The notes under the pieces are model-generated. The model saw nothing but the letters and a program-made list of their open reading frames with translations. It was not told the origin of the DNA and did not search any database. This document shows, piece by piece, positions 1 through 8,000 of a stretch of 64,000 nt of DNA. Source of the stretch: Variovorax sp. WS11 (GTDB taxonomy: Bacteria > Pseudomonadota > Gammaproteobacteria > Burkholderiales > Burkholderiaceae_C); contig NZ_JAAGOW010000001.1 of the NCBI RefSeq assembly GCF_010499245.1, positions 2,790,001-2,854,000 of the forward strand, read 5' to 3'. The number at the start of each line of letters is the position of its first letter. Within the stretch, counting starts at the first letter, position 1. The position numbers were made by a program, and so were the translations under genes.

Positions 1-554
1 AGCGCCTCGCTGCCGCCGGCGATGGCGATGTCGACCTCGCCGCGCTGCACGGCCTTGGCCGCCTCGGCGATGGCGACGCCCGATGAAGCGCAGGCCACCG
101 AGTAGGTGAGCACCGGGCCCTGCGCCTGCCTGCGCATCGCCACCTGCGCGGCCGGCGCGTTGGGCATGAAGGCGGGAATGGTCAGCGGCGGCATGCGCGC
201 ATTGGCGCCGCGGTAGGCGGCCTCGAGCGCCGCGGCGCCGCCCATGCCGCAGCCGGCGTAAACGCCGATGCGTTCGGGATCGGCATCGCCCAGCGCGCCC
301 GCGTCTTGCACCGCGAGCTCGGCAGCGGCCACGGCGAGCTGGCTCACGCGGTCGACGCCGGCCAGCTGAAGCTTGGTGAACCAGCGGGCGGCGTCGAAGG
401 GCGCGAGCGCGGCGGCGGTGGGTTTGGGGAGTTCGGGGAAGACGGGCTGCACGGCCGACTCGCCGCGCATCAGCGCGTCGAACATCGCGCCCGCGTCGTC
501 GCCATGCGGGCTCACGACGCCCAGCCCGGTGACGGCGACCTGCACGGCGCTCAC
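1..554 (-). CDS. Beta-ketoacyl-ACP synthase (FabF/KAS II-like), cut by window edge
   Basis: This is the N-terminal 184 residues of a condensing enzyme that joins an acyl group to malonyl-ACP. Visible hallmarks are the N-terminal VAVTGLGVVSPHG and the nucleophile motif SVACASSG with Cys near residue 155. The catalytic histidines lie beyond the window. The start is GTG at 554-552, which overlaps the TGA of the upstream acyl carrier protein (GTGA), so the two are probably translationally coupled. Pairing with a dedicated ACP suggests a specialised acyl or aryl-polyene-like pathway rather than housekeeping fatty acid synthesis; that is inference. The family call is firm, the pathway is not. Confidence 0.88.
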   Translation of the reverse strand, partial: MSAVQVAVTGLGVVSPHGDDAGAMFDALMRGESAVQPVFPELPKPTAAALAPFDAARWFTKLQLAGVDRVSQLAVAAAELAVQDAGALGDADPERIGVYAGCGMGGAAALEAAYRGANARMPPLTIPAFMPNAPAAQVAMRRQAQGPVLTYSVACASSGVAIAEAAKAVQRGEVDIAIAGGSEA

Positions 555-805
555 TTGGCCTGGGCGGGTGCGGCCTGCGCGGCCAGGGTTTTGTCGACCA
601 TGGCGGCCAGCTCGGCGAGCGTGTCGACGTTCACGTCCTGGTCGGGCATCGAGATCTTGAAATGGTCTTCGACGGCGAACACGAATTCGACCAGTGTCAG
701 TGAATCGAGGCCCTTCTCGCGCATCGACGCGTGGGGGTCGAGCGCCGCGGGGTCGAGGCCGTATTTCTCTTGGATCAGATCCTGTAATTCTTTCAGCGAA
801 CTCAT
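551..805 (-). CDS. Acyl carrier protein
   Basis: This 84-residue acidic protein carries the phosphopantetheine attachment motif GLDSLTLVEF with the modified Ser at about residue 35. The start is placed at the ATG giving MSSLKELQ, because an upstream in-frame ATG adds only a proline/arginine leader unlike the family. Its stop overlaps the GTG of the ketosynthase by four bases, and a PAP2-type phosphatase ends 33 bp upstream on the same strand. The Ala-rich C-terminal tail (AAQAAPAQAK) is typical of accessory ACPs in dedicated lipid or polyketide-like clusters. The cargo cannot be told from the sequence. Confidence 0.88.
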   Translation of the reverse strand: MSSLKELQDLIQEKYGLDPAALDPHASMREKGLDSLTLVEFVFAVEDHFKISMPDQDVNVDTLAELAAMVDKTLAAQAAPAQAK

Positions 806-838
806 TGGGCGGTGTCCGTCTTCACGGGGGGCCAAGGG

Positions 839-1546
839 TCATCTGTGAGGGATGATATCCGCTCCCCCGAAGACTGCAGGGGCCCTGGCGCCGGGCGTCG
901 GCCGCCAGCGCATCGAGGGCCAAGCAAAGGCAATGCCCAGCAGCGCGCCGGCCAGTGCGTCCAGCACCACGTGCTGCTTCACGGCCAGCGTCGAATACGC
1001 GATGGCGGCGAACCAGAGCCAGTTGCCCAGGCGCAGCGACAGGGGCGCGCGCGCGCGGTGCAGCACGTCGTTCACCCGGATGGCGGTGAAGATCGCGACG
1101 GCCACGTGCATCGAAGGGCAGGCGTTGCCGGGCGCGTCCACCCCCTGCAACAGCGCGAAGCCGGGGAAGTCCGAGCCGCCGGCCATGAGCGGCGGCACCT
1201 GCGTCGGCCAGAAGTGGAACAGGGCCAGGCCGCCGAGGCACAGCGCGCCGACCCACAGGCCGTAGACCACCAGCTCGCTGAAGTTGCGCTGCAGCCCGGG
1301 CGCCAGGCCCACGTAGAACCACAGCGAGAAATACGCGATGAGCATCTCGGGCTGGAAGGGGACCAGCAGGTCGAGCGCCGTGAGCGGCATCACGGTCATC
1401 GCATGCACCGGATGGCGCAGCAGCTGGAAGTAGCCGATGAAGAAGAGCCAGGTGAAGACCGTGACGCCGACGATCTTCAGGGCCAGCAGATGGCGGATGC
1501 GAAAGCCGAGCTCGGAAGTCCAGTGCGGGGGTGCGGAAGAGGGCAT
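839..1546 (-). CDS. PAP2-superfamily membrane phosphatase
   Basis: This is a 235-residue integral membrane protein with about six hydrophobic segments. It holds a PAP2-type active site: CPSMHVA corresponds to the PSxH box, and a downstream H-x3-D lies in KQHVVLDALAG. Family members remove phosphate from lipid phosphates or move phospho-headgroups at the membrane. The start at 1546 (MPSSAPPHW) avoids an arginine-rich leader produced by an earlier ATG. It lies between fumarylacetoacetase (94 bp upstream) and the ACP/ketosynthase pair (33 bp downstream), all on the minus strand, so it more likely belongs with the ACP pair. Confidence 0.8.
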   Translation of the reverse strand: MPSSAPPHWTSELGFRIRHLLALKIVGVTVFTWLFFIGYFQLLRHPVHAMTVMPLTALDLLVPFQPEMLIAYFSLWFYVGLAPGLQRNFSELVVYGLWVGALCLGGLALFHFWPTQVPPLMAGGSDFPGFALLQGVDAPGNACPSMHVAVAIFTAIRVNDVLHRARAPLSLRLGNWLWFAAIAYSTLAVKQHVVLDALAGALLGIAFAWPSMRWRPTPGARAPAVFGGADIIPHR

Positions 1547-1639
1547 GTGCAAGTGGATGAGCGTGCGTCGACGTCGTTCATCGTTTGCGGCACGAGCACC
1601 GAGCATGCCTGTTTTCGCGGCGGCATGAAACCCTCCCTC

Positions 1640-2965
1640 CTAAGCCCGCGCCGGCAGCACCATCCCCCGGCTCTCGCCGAAGCCGATGCGCGCATGGCCC
1701 GGCTTTTCGCACCAGCCGCGCAGCAGCACCGCGTCGCCGTCCTCGAGGAAGCGGCGCTCCTCGCCGTTGGGCAGCGCGATGGGCTTCTGGCCCCCGCGCG
1801 TGAGCTCGATGATCGCGCCGGCCTCGCCCGGCCCCGGGCCCGAGATGGTGCCGCTGCCGAACAGGTCGCCCGCGTTGAGGCTGCAGCCGCCCACCGTGTG
1901 GTGCGCCACCATCTGCGCGATGCTCCAGTACTGGTGCTTGAAGCTGGTGGACGACAGGCGAGCCGGGCCGCTGCCTTCGGCACGCGCCTTCTCGCTCTCC
2001 AGCCACACCTCGAGCCGGATGTCGATGGCGCCGGCCGCACGGTTGGCCTCGTCCTCCAGGTAGGCCAGCGGCTGCGGGTCCTGCGCAGGCCGCGTCCACG
2101 GCAGGCGGTAGGGTGCCAGCGCCTCCAGCGTGACGATCCACGGCGAGACCGTGGTCGCGAAGTTCTTGGCCAGGAAGGGGCCGAGCGGCGCCATCTCCCA
2201 AAACTGGATGTCGCGCGCCGACCAGTCGTTGAGCAGGCCGATGCCGAAGATGTGCTGCTCCGCCTTCGCCAGCGGGATCTGCTCGCCGGGTGCGTTGCCC
2301 TTGCCGATGTAGATCGCGAGCTCGAGCTCGTAGTCCAGCCGCGCGCAGGGCCCGTAGACCGGCGCCTTCGCGCCCGGCGGCAGGGCCTGCCCCATCGGCC
2401 GGCGAAAGCGCTGGCCACTCACGCCCAGCGTCGAGGCGCGGCCGTGGTAGGCGATCGGGATCCACTGGAAGTTGGGCGTGATCGGGTCCTCCGGCCGCAG
2501 CAGCCGGCCGACGTTGAGCGCATGGTCGATCGAGGTGTAGAAGTCGGTGTAGTCGCCGACGTTGGCGGGCAGCTTGAACTCGGCCTCTGCTTGCGGGACC
2601 AGGCAGCCGCGCACGGCCTCGACGAGCTCGGGGGCTGCATCGTCCTTCAGCAGCGCGAACAGGGCATGGCGCAGCGCACGCCACACGCTGGGGCCGAGCG
2701 CGAAGAATTCGTTGAGTGCCGAGGTGGCGCAGGCACGCGCCCCATCGAGCGCAGCGCCTTCGAGCTGCCGGCCGACGGCGAGGGCGCCGAGGTCCAGTAC
2801 TTGGTCGCCGATGGCGACGCCGGCGCGCAAGGGCTCGCGGCTGCCGGTGCGGCGGAACACCGCGTAGGGCAGGTTCTGGATCGGGAAGTCGCAGCCCTCG
2901 GCCTGGGCCGAAGCCAGCCAGCTGCGCGCGGCGGGATCGTGCGTGTGGTTGAGCATGGCGTTCAC
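1640..2965 (-). CDS. fahA: Fumarylacetoacetase
   Basis: It hydrolyses fumarylacetoacetate to fumarate and acetoacetate, the last step of tyrosine/homogentisate breakdown. The 441-residue product has the N-terminal FAH domain (SWLASAQAEGCDFPIQ) and the catalytic FAH fold with YHGRAS, DYELELAIYIGKGN, LLNDWSARDIQ and GDLFGSGTISGP, which carry the metal- and substrate-binding acids. The start is GTG at 2965, overlapping the TGA of the cyclase-family gene; an ATG nine bases later is the alternative. It is the distal gene of the TetR-ABC transporter operon. The divergent acetoacetyl-CoA synthetase at 8001 would activate its acetoacetate product. Confidence 0.95.
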   Translation of the reverse strand: MNAMLNHTHDPAARSWLASAQAEGCDFPIQNLPYAVFRRTGSREPLRAGVAIGDQVLDLGALAVGRQLEGAALDGARACATSALNEFFALGPSVWRALRHALFALLKDDAAPELVEAVRGCLVPQAEAEFKLPANVGDYTDFYTSIDHALNVGRLLRPEDPITPNFQWIPIAYHGRASTLGVSGQRFRRPMGQALPPGAKAPVYGPCARLDYELELAIYIGKGNAPGEQIPLAKAEQHIFGIGLLNDWSARDIQFWEMAPLGPFLAKNFATTVSPWIVTLEALAPYRLPWTRPAQDPQPLAYLEDEANRAAGAIDIRLEVWLESEKARAEGSGPARLSSTSFKHQYWSIAQMVAHHTVGGCSLNAGDLFGSGTISGPGPGEAGAIIELTRGGQKPIALPNGEERRFLEDGDAVLLRGWCEKPGHARIGFGESRGMVLPARA

Positions 2966-3771
2966 CCCGCGCTGGCCATCAGCGCGTCGTCGAAGATCGC
3001 GACCGCGCGCGTCCAGCCCGCCGAGGCGCCGCGGATCTTGTGCGGGAAGCAGCTGATGAAGAAGCCGTCGGCCGGCAGCGCCTCGAGGTTGTGCAGCTTC
3101 TCGAGGTGGCAGTAGCCGATGTCGCGGCCGGCCTTGTGGCCTTCCCAGATCAGCGAGGCGTCTTTCGATTCGCCGTACTTCTTCGCGGTATGGACGAAGG
3201 GCGCATCCCAGCTCCAGGCGTCGGTGCCCGTGAGGCGCACGCCGCGCTCCAGCAGGTACATGGTGGCCTCGTAGCCCATGCCGGCGCCGGCCGAGACGTA
3301 GTCGCTGTGGCCGTAGCGCGAGCCGGCGCGCGTGTTGACCACCACGATCTCCAGCGGCTTGAGCGCATGGCCGATGCGCTTGAGCTCGGCGTCCACGTCG
3401 CCGGCCGTCACCACGTAGCCGTCCTCGAAGTGGCGGAAGTCCAGCTTCACGCCGGGTTGGAAGCACCATTCCAGCGGCACGTCGTGGATGGCGATCGCGG
3501 GCTTCTTGTCGCCGAGCGCCTTGTCCATGGTCGAGTGGAAGTGGTAGGGCGCATCGAGGTGCGTGCCGTTGTGGGTCGAGAGCTGCACGAACTCCACGGC
3601 CCAGCCCTCGCCGTCGGGCAGGTCTTCCTTCTTGAGGCCTGGAAAGAAGGGCTCGATCTGCTCGTAGGTCTGTTCGTGCGTGAAGTACTGGATCTTCGGC
3701 GCGAAGGCGGGCGGATCGGAGAGCACGTCGTTCTCGAGAAAGATCGACAGGTCGACGAATGTGCGGGTCAT
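2962..3771 (-). CDS. Cyclase family protein (kynurenine formamidase-like metal hydrolase)
   Basis: This 269-residue protein belongs to the family of kynurenine formamidase and bacterial amide/lactone hydrolases. The metal-binding HxGTHxD motif is plain (STHNGTHLDAPYHF, near residue 90), as are the later GHSDYVSAG and TGTDAWSWD segments. The substrate is unknown. It sits between an ABC importer and fumarylacetoacetase with a 4-bp overlap to the latter and a 16-bp gap to the permease, which suggests it processes an imported ring or amide compound feeding the aromatic route. The stop TGA shares bases with the GTG of fahA. Confidence 0.85.
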   Translation of the reverse strand: MTRTFVDLSIFLENDVLSDPPAFAPKIQYFTHEQTYEQIEPFFPGLKKEDLPDGEGWAVEFVQLSTHNGTHLDAPYHFHSTMDKALGDKKPAIAIHDVPLEWCFQPGVKLDFRHFEDGYVVTAGDVDAELKRIGHALKPLEIVVVNTRAGSRYGHSDYVSAGAGMGYEATMYLLERGVRLTGTDAWSWDAPFVHTAKKYGESKDASLIWEGHKAGRDIGYCHLEKLHNLEALPADGFFISCFPHKIRGASAGWTRAVAIFDDALMASAG

Positions 3772-3787
3772 GGAGGCTTCCTTTTCT

Positions 3788-4672
3788 TCAGGGGTGCTGC
3801 CAGCGCAGCAGCTTGTTCTCGGCGAGGGCGAGCAGTGCGTTGCTCGCGAAGCCGATCAGGCTCAGCAGCACGATCCCGGCGAAGAGATCGCTCGCACGGA
3901 AGGCGCGCGCCGCGAGCAGGATGGCTTGGCCCAGGCCGCTTTGCGAGGCGATCATCTCGCCGACCACCGCCACGATGAGCGAGATGGTCAGCGCCAGCCG
4001 CATGCCGGCCAGGATGTCGGGCATTGCGTTGGGCAGCCCGATCTTCCAGATGAAGGCGGCGCGCGGCATCTGCAGGCAGCGCGCCACTTCCGCGAGGCGC
4101 GGCTCGACGGCGGCGAATCCGTGCACGGTGGCCAGCAGCACCGGCCACATGGCGCCGAAGGCGACCACGAAGAGCACCATGCCCGGATTGAGGCCGAAGA
4201 TGGAGATCGCCAACGGCAGGAGGGCCGACGCCGGCAGCGGCCGGATGAATTCCAGCGTGGGCTGCACCCAGGCCCGCACGGCAGCCGAGACGCCGATGGC
4301 CGCGCCCAGCAGCACGCCGAACAGCGAGGCCAGCAGCCAGCCCTCCAGCATGCGCAGCACCGTGGCACCGGTGAAGGCCAGTAGCTCCCCGTTGCCGCTG
4401 CCGCCGAAGTTCAAGCCCTCGGCCAGGCTGGTGAACGTGGCTTGCGGGGTCGGCAGGAAGACCCGGCTGACCCAGCCTGCGTTGCTCGCCAGCCACCACA
4501 ACGCGACCAGCGCCGCGAGCAAGGCGGTCGAGCCGAGCCAGCCGTGGATGCGCGCGGTCAATGCACCGCCTTCGGCTGCGGTATTCGCCGCGGGAGCGGC
4601 CCGGCGGCTCACTGGAGTACCTTCGCCTTCGGCTGCGGTGCTGTTCGCCTTGGGAGCGGCCCTGCGGCTCAT
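3788..4672 (-). CDS. ABC transporter permease (SsuC/TauC type), second of pair
   Basis: This 294-residue inner-membrane permease has the BPD_transp_1 fold. The ATPase-contact loop (EAA loop) is recognisable around VARCLQMPRAAFIWKIGLP. The ATG at 4672 overlaps the TGA of the upstream permease (ATGA). The N-terminus is odd: the first ~35 residues contain two near copies of SRRAAPKANSTAAEGEG before the first membrane helix, encoded by a tandem DNA duplication. A GTG at 4612 inside the second copy is a possible alternative start that would drop one repeat. With its neighbours it forms a heteromeric importer of the nitrate/sulfonate/taurine family. Confidence 0.87.
   Translation of the reverse strand: MSRRAAPKANSTAAEGEGTPVSRRAAPAANTAAEGGALTARIHGWLGSTALLAALVALWWLASNAGWVSRVFLPTPQATFTSLAEGLNFGGSGNGELLAFTGATVLRMLEGWLLASLFGVLLGAAIGVSAAVRAWVQPTLEFIRPLPASALLPLAISIFGLNPGMVLFVVAFGAMWPVLLATVHGFAAVEPRLAEVARCLQMPRAAFIWKIGLPNAMPDILAGMRLALTISLIVAVVGEMIASQSGLGQAILLAARAFRASDLFAGIVLLSLIGFASNALLALAENKLLRWQHP
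4560..4672 (-). repeat. Tandem ~50-bp duplication at the permease start
   Basis: Read on the minus strand, the block starting ATGAGCCGCAGGGCCGCTCC at 4672 is repeated with changes from 4612 as GTGAGCCGCCGGGCCGCTCC. Both blocks continue through GCGAAnAnCACCGCAGCCGA-like sequence. Each copy begins with a potential start codon. I recall similar blocks scattered between genes in Comamonadaceae genomes, but that is memory rather than something this window proves. Confidence 0.6.
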
Positions 4673-5451
4673 GACGCGCTCCCCATCCGCCGCGCCACAT
4701 GCCGCTGCAGCCGCAGCATGCCCGCATTGACAACGAAGCCCACCACGCCGATCCAGCCCAGCCAGGCCAGCATCAGCGCCGGGTCGAAGCTCTGCTGCGC
4801 GATCATCATCGCGTAGCCCATTCCGTGGGGATTGGCCGCGATCTCCACCGTGACCGCGACCACCAGCGCCACCGCCACGCCGAGGCGCAGCGCGACGAAC
4901 AGGCGTGGCACGATGGCCGGCAGCACGATCTTGAAGGCGCGGTCGCGCGCCGAGAGGCCGAGCACCCGACTGAGCTCGAGCAGGCGCGGCTCCACCTGCT
5001 GCACCGCCGACTGCACCAGGACCAGCATCGGCCAGAAGGTGGCGAAGGCGACGATGGCGAGCTCCATGCGCACGCCGAAGCCGAACATCAGCATCGACAA
5101 CGGAATCAGCGCCACCGACGGCACCGGCCGCAGCACCTCGATGGAGAGCCCGCCCAGCTGCGCGGCGCGGCGCGACAGCCCGAGCACGATGCCCAGCGCG
5201 ATGCCGAGCACGGCGCCCAGCAGCAGGCCCAGCGCGGCTGTGCCCAGCGTGAAGCCCGTGGCCTGCCACAGCGAGCCGTCCAGCGCCGCGCCGGCGAAGG
5301 CTTCGAGCGCGGCGCTCGGCGGCGCCAGCGCATCGCTGCCCAGCGCCGCGGCACGGCGCGCGTACCACTCGAAGAGCCCGAGCAGCAGGGCCGGGAAGAC
5401 CCAGGGCCGCAACAGCGGGAGCAGGCCGCGCCTCACGCCTTCGTCAGTCAT
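4669..5451 (-). CDS. ABC transporter permease (SsuC/TauC type), first of pair
   Basis: This 260-residue permease has about six membrane segments and the conserved cytoplasmic loop LSRVLGLSARDRAFKIVLPA that docks on the ATPase. It has no long N-terminal extension, unlike its partner. The ATG at 5451 lies inside the last codons of the ATPase gene (8-bp overlap) and its stop overlaps the next permease ATG, so all importer subunits are probably coupled in translation. Family membership (nitrate/sulfonate/taurine/pyrimidine-precursor importers) is clear. The substrate is not, although neighbours hint at an aromatic or amide compound. Confidence 0.88.
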   Translation of the reverse strand: MTDEGVRRGLLPLLRPWVFPALLLGLFEWYARRAAALGSDALAPPSAALEAFAGAALDGSLWQATGFTLGTAALGLLLGAVLGIALGIVLGLSRRAAQLGGLSIEVLRPVPSVALIPLSMLMFGFGVRMELAIVAFATFWPMLVLVQSAVQQVEPRLLELSRVLGLSARDRAFKIVLPAIVPRLFVALRLGVAVALVVAVTVEIAANPHGMGYAMMIAQQSFDPALMLAWLGWIGVVGFVVNAGMLRLQRHVARRMGSAS

Positions 5452-6220
5452 GGCTTTGCTCGATGAAGGCGAACAGCTCGCGACGCAGGCGCACGAACTC
5501 CGGATGCTCCTTGGCCGTGAGCTGGTCGCGCGGACGCGGGATGTTCACCTCGATCATGCGCGCCAGGCTGGGCCGCCCCGGCCCCGGGTCGGCCTGCAGC
5601 GCGATGACCCGGTCGCCGAGGTAGATGGCCTCCTCCAGGTCGTGCGTGACGAAGAGCACGGTGAGCCCGTCCTCGCGCACCAGGCGCGCGAGCTCGTCCT
5701 GCAGGCTCTGGCGCGTGAGCGCATCCAGCGCGCCGAAGGGCTCGTCCATCATCATCAGCTCGGGCTGCTGCGCCAGGCAGCGCGCGATCTGGGTGCGCTG
5801 CTGCATGCCGCCGGAGAGCTGCACCGGGAACTTCTGCGCATGCGCGGCGAGGCCGACCTTGGCCAGCACTTCGGCGATGCGCGGCGCCTGCTGGTGCTTC
5901 GGCACGCCGGCCGCCTCCAGTGCCAAGCCCACGTTGCCCGCCACCGTGCGCCAGGGCAGAAGCGCGCGGCCATAGTCCTGGAACACGAAGGCCACCTCGC
6001 GCGAGGGCTCGGTCATCGGCCGCCCATTGCGCCGCACCTCGCCGGCCGTGGCGCGCACCAGGCCGGCGGCCGCGCGCAGCAGCGTGGTCTTGCCGCAGCC
6101 GCTGGGCCCGACGATGCACACGAACTCGCCGCGCGCCACCTCGAAGGATGTCGGCGACAGCACCTCGCGCGCGCCGTAGCAGATGCGCACGCCTTCGACG
6201 TTCAGCACTTCCGCGTTCAC
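5444..6220 (-). CDS. ABC transporter ATP-binding protein (SsuB/TauB type)
   Basis: This 258-residue ATPase powers the importer. Motifs in order are Walker A GPSGCGKTT (about residue 40), a Q-loop in VFQDYGRALLPWRT, the signature LSGGMQQRTQIAR, Walker B LMMMDEPFGALD and the switch His in FVTHDLEEA. The PW following the Q-loop is typical of the nitrate/sulfonate subfamily. The start is GTG at 6220, overlapping the TGA of the binding-protein gene; no in-frame ATG precedes the core fold. It sits between the binding protein and the two permeases. Confidence 0.92.
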   Translation of the reverse strand: MNAEVLNVEGVRICYGAREVLSPTSFEVARGEFVCIVGPSGCGKTTLLRAAAGLVRATAGEVRRNGRPMTEPSREVAFVFQDYGRALLPWRTVAGNVGLALEAAGVPKHQQAPRIAEVLAKVGLAAHAQKFPVQLSGGMQQRTQIARCLAQQPELMMMDEPFGALDALTRQSLQDELARLVREDGLTVLFVTHDLEEAIYLGDRVIALQADPGPGRPSLARMIEVNIPRPRDQLTAKEHPEFVRLRRELFAFIEQSHD

Positions 6221-7161
6221 TTGACGACCAGCTTCGTCACGTCGATCGAGGTCTTGAGCATCTCCTGCTCCTTCATCAGCTCGACCCAGTAGGCCATCTG
6301 CTTCTCGCTGACCACCGGGCCGGGCGGCGAGATCTGCACCTTGGCCAACACCTCCGGCGGCAGCTTGATGTATTTGCCGATGCTCGCGCGCACGCGGGCG
6401 TCGTTCTTGGCTTGCTGCATGAAGGCGCCGCTTTCCTGCACCGCCTCGCGGAAGGCGCGCGCGGCCTCGGGGTTCTTCTGCACCCATTCGCGCTTGGCCG
6501 CATGCACGATGGTCTGCTTGCCCTCGGGAAGGAAAGTCGAGTAGTACGACGCCACGTAGCCCGCGCCGCTGTCGGTGATGCGGCTCATGAACGGATCGGC
6601 CGACACCACCGCATCGACCGAGCCGCCGCGCAGCAGGTCCGCGTGCTGCGGAAAGGCGGCCTCGACGAAGTTGACCTTGCGGTAGTCCACGCCCTGGTCC
6701 TTGAGGTAGGCCCGGAAGGTCACGTGAAGGAAGGCGCCCAGGCCGGGCACGCCGATCTTTTTGCCGATGCAGTCTTGCGGGGTCCTGATGCCCGAGCCGG
6801 CGCGCGCCACCAGGCCGAAGCCGGTCATGGTCTTGGAAGTGAGCCCGCCGCCGGCCACCAGCACCAGGTCCATCCCGCCGTCCACCGCCTGCAGGAAGAC
6901 CGAGGGCGTGGGTCCGCCGATCTGCAGCGAATCGGACTGCAGCGCGGCCGGGATGGTGGAGTTGAGTGGGATGAACTTGAGCTCGACATCGAGCCCACGC
7001 TTTTTGAAGTAGCCCTCCTCGGCCGCCACGAAGATCGAGGCGAAATCGGTCACCGCGGTGTAGCCGAACACGATCCGGGTGCCGGCCTGCGCGCGCGCGG
7101 GCAGCGCGGCGGTGCCGGAAGCGGCGGCCAGCGCCGCGAGCAGGGTGCGTCGTTTCATCAT
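6217..7161 (-). CDS. ABC transporter periplasmic substrate-binding protein (NMT1/SsuA-like)
   Basis: The 314-residue protein has a clear signal peptide (MMKRRTLLAALAAASGTAAL, cleavage near ARA-QA) and a type II binding-protein fold with the TDFASIFVAAEEGYFKKRG segment common to NMT1/SsuA/TauA proteins. It captures the substrate in the periplasm for the adjacent permeases. An AGGAG sits nine bases ahead of the ATG at 7161. That ATG overlaps the TGA of the TetR regulator gene, so regulator and transporter share one transcript. Ligand identity cannot be read from the sequence. Confidence 0.88.
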   Translation of the reverse strand: MMKRRTLLAALAAASGTAALPARAQAGTRIVFGYTAVTDFASIFVAAEEGYFKKRGLDVELKFIPLNSTIPAALQSDSLQIGGPTPSVFLQAVDGGMDLVLVAGGGLTSKTMTGFGLVARAGSGIRTPQDCIGKKIGVPGLGAFLHVTFRAYLKDQGVDYRKVNFVEAAFPQHADLLRGGSVDAVVSADPFMSRITDSGAGYVASYYSTFLPEGKQTIVHAAKREWVQKNPEAARAFREAVQESGAFMQQAKNDARVRASIGKYIKLPPEVLAKVQISPPGPVVSEKQMAYWVELMKEQEMLKTSIDVTKLVVK

Positions 7162-7901
7162 GGTTTGTGTCTCCTGGTCATGGGCTTCTTCTGCGCGGCC
7201 CGGGGGCGGGGCAGCGCCGCGCGCAGGCCGCCGACGATGAAGTTCACCAGCATCGGCGCCACCGCCGGGTCGCTGCGCCGGTTCTCGCCGTGCGAGAGCC
7301 GCTCGATGCGGTTGTCGTTCAGGTGGTGCAGCAGCGTGCCCAGCGCGAACTGGTAGCCCCAGGCCGCCTGGGCGCGCGTGGCATGCGGCAGCGCGAGGTG
7401 CAGCGCGTCGATGTAGGCCTCGGCCAGCGGATCGAAGTAGCCGCGCAGCACGCGGTCGGCCTCCTCGGTCGCGTGGTAGAGCTCGCGCGCGACGAGCAGC
7501 GCGTAGTACTCGCCCTCGGCGCTGGCGCGCAGCGCGAGCACGGGCGCGGTGAAGGCTTCGATGATGCGCGGCAGCGTGCGCGCGTCCTCGGGGTCGATGG
7601 GCACCGCGCGCAAGCCCGCGAGGCGCTCCTCGATGGTGTGGCTCCAGTGCTCGAAGATCGCGTGGAAGAGCTCGTGCTTGGGGCCGTAGTAGTAGCCGAC
7701 CAGCGCCAGCGGCACGCCTGCCTCATCGGCGATCTGGCGGATCGTCACGGCGTGGTAGCCGTGTTGGGCGAAGAGCTTTTCGGCTGCCAGCAGGATCGCA
7801 TGCCGGCGGTCGGGCCGCGCGCCTTCGGCCGCGGCGGCTGCGCCTGCGGCGCGCTGCGGTGATCGGTGAAGAGGGGCAGCGCGGGGCGCACGTGAAACCA
7901 T
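7158..7901 (-). CDS. TetR/AcrR family transcriptional regulator
   Basis: This is a 247-residue repressor-type protein. The N-terminal helix-turn-helix is typical TetR (FAQHGYHAVTIRQIADEAGV then YYYGPKHELF, about residues 45-80), and the remaining helical domain would bind a ligand. The ATG at 7901 is chosen as the first start after the promoter region, and it yields a ~30-residue arginine/alanine-rich lead. It heads the importer-cyclase-fahA operon and is divergent from acetoacetyl-CoA synthetase. Two overlapping inverted repeats lie 19-45 bp upstream of its start, so it probably controls both directions including itself. Confidence 0.88.
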   Translation of the reverse strand: MVSRAPRAAPLHRSPQRAAGAAAAAEGARPDRRHAILLAAEKLFAQHGYHAVTIRQIADEAGVPLALVGYYYGPKHELFHAIFEHWSHTIEERLAGLRAVPIDPEDARTLPRIIEAFTAPVLALRASAEGEYYALLVARELYHATEEADRVLRGYFDPLAEAYIDALHLALPHATRAQAAWGYQFALGTLLHHLNDNRIERLSHGENRRSDPAVAPMLVNFIVGGLRAALPRPRAAQKKPMTRRHKP

Positions 7902-7919
7902 GTGCTGTATTGAACAAGC

Positions 7920-7946
7920 GTACAAAGTTCTTGTACAGCAGTACAA
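7920..7946. promoter_or_regulatory. Overlapping inverted repeats, likely TetR operator
   Basis: GTACAA-N5-TTGTAC (7920-7936) and TTGTAC-AGCA-GTACAA (7931-7946) share the central TTGTAC. Both are exact 6-bp dyads. They sit in the 99-bp gap between the TetR-led operon and the acetoacetyl-CoA synthetase gene, where a TetR dimer or pair of dimers could block both promoters. The assignment to this TetR is inference from position. Confidence 0.7.
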
Positions 7947-8000
7947 ACCCTGTGCTTTCCCGCATTGAAGGCACAGGCGCAGGCGCGTTAGGCTGCAACG

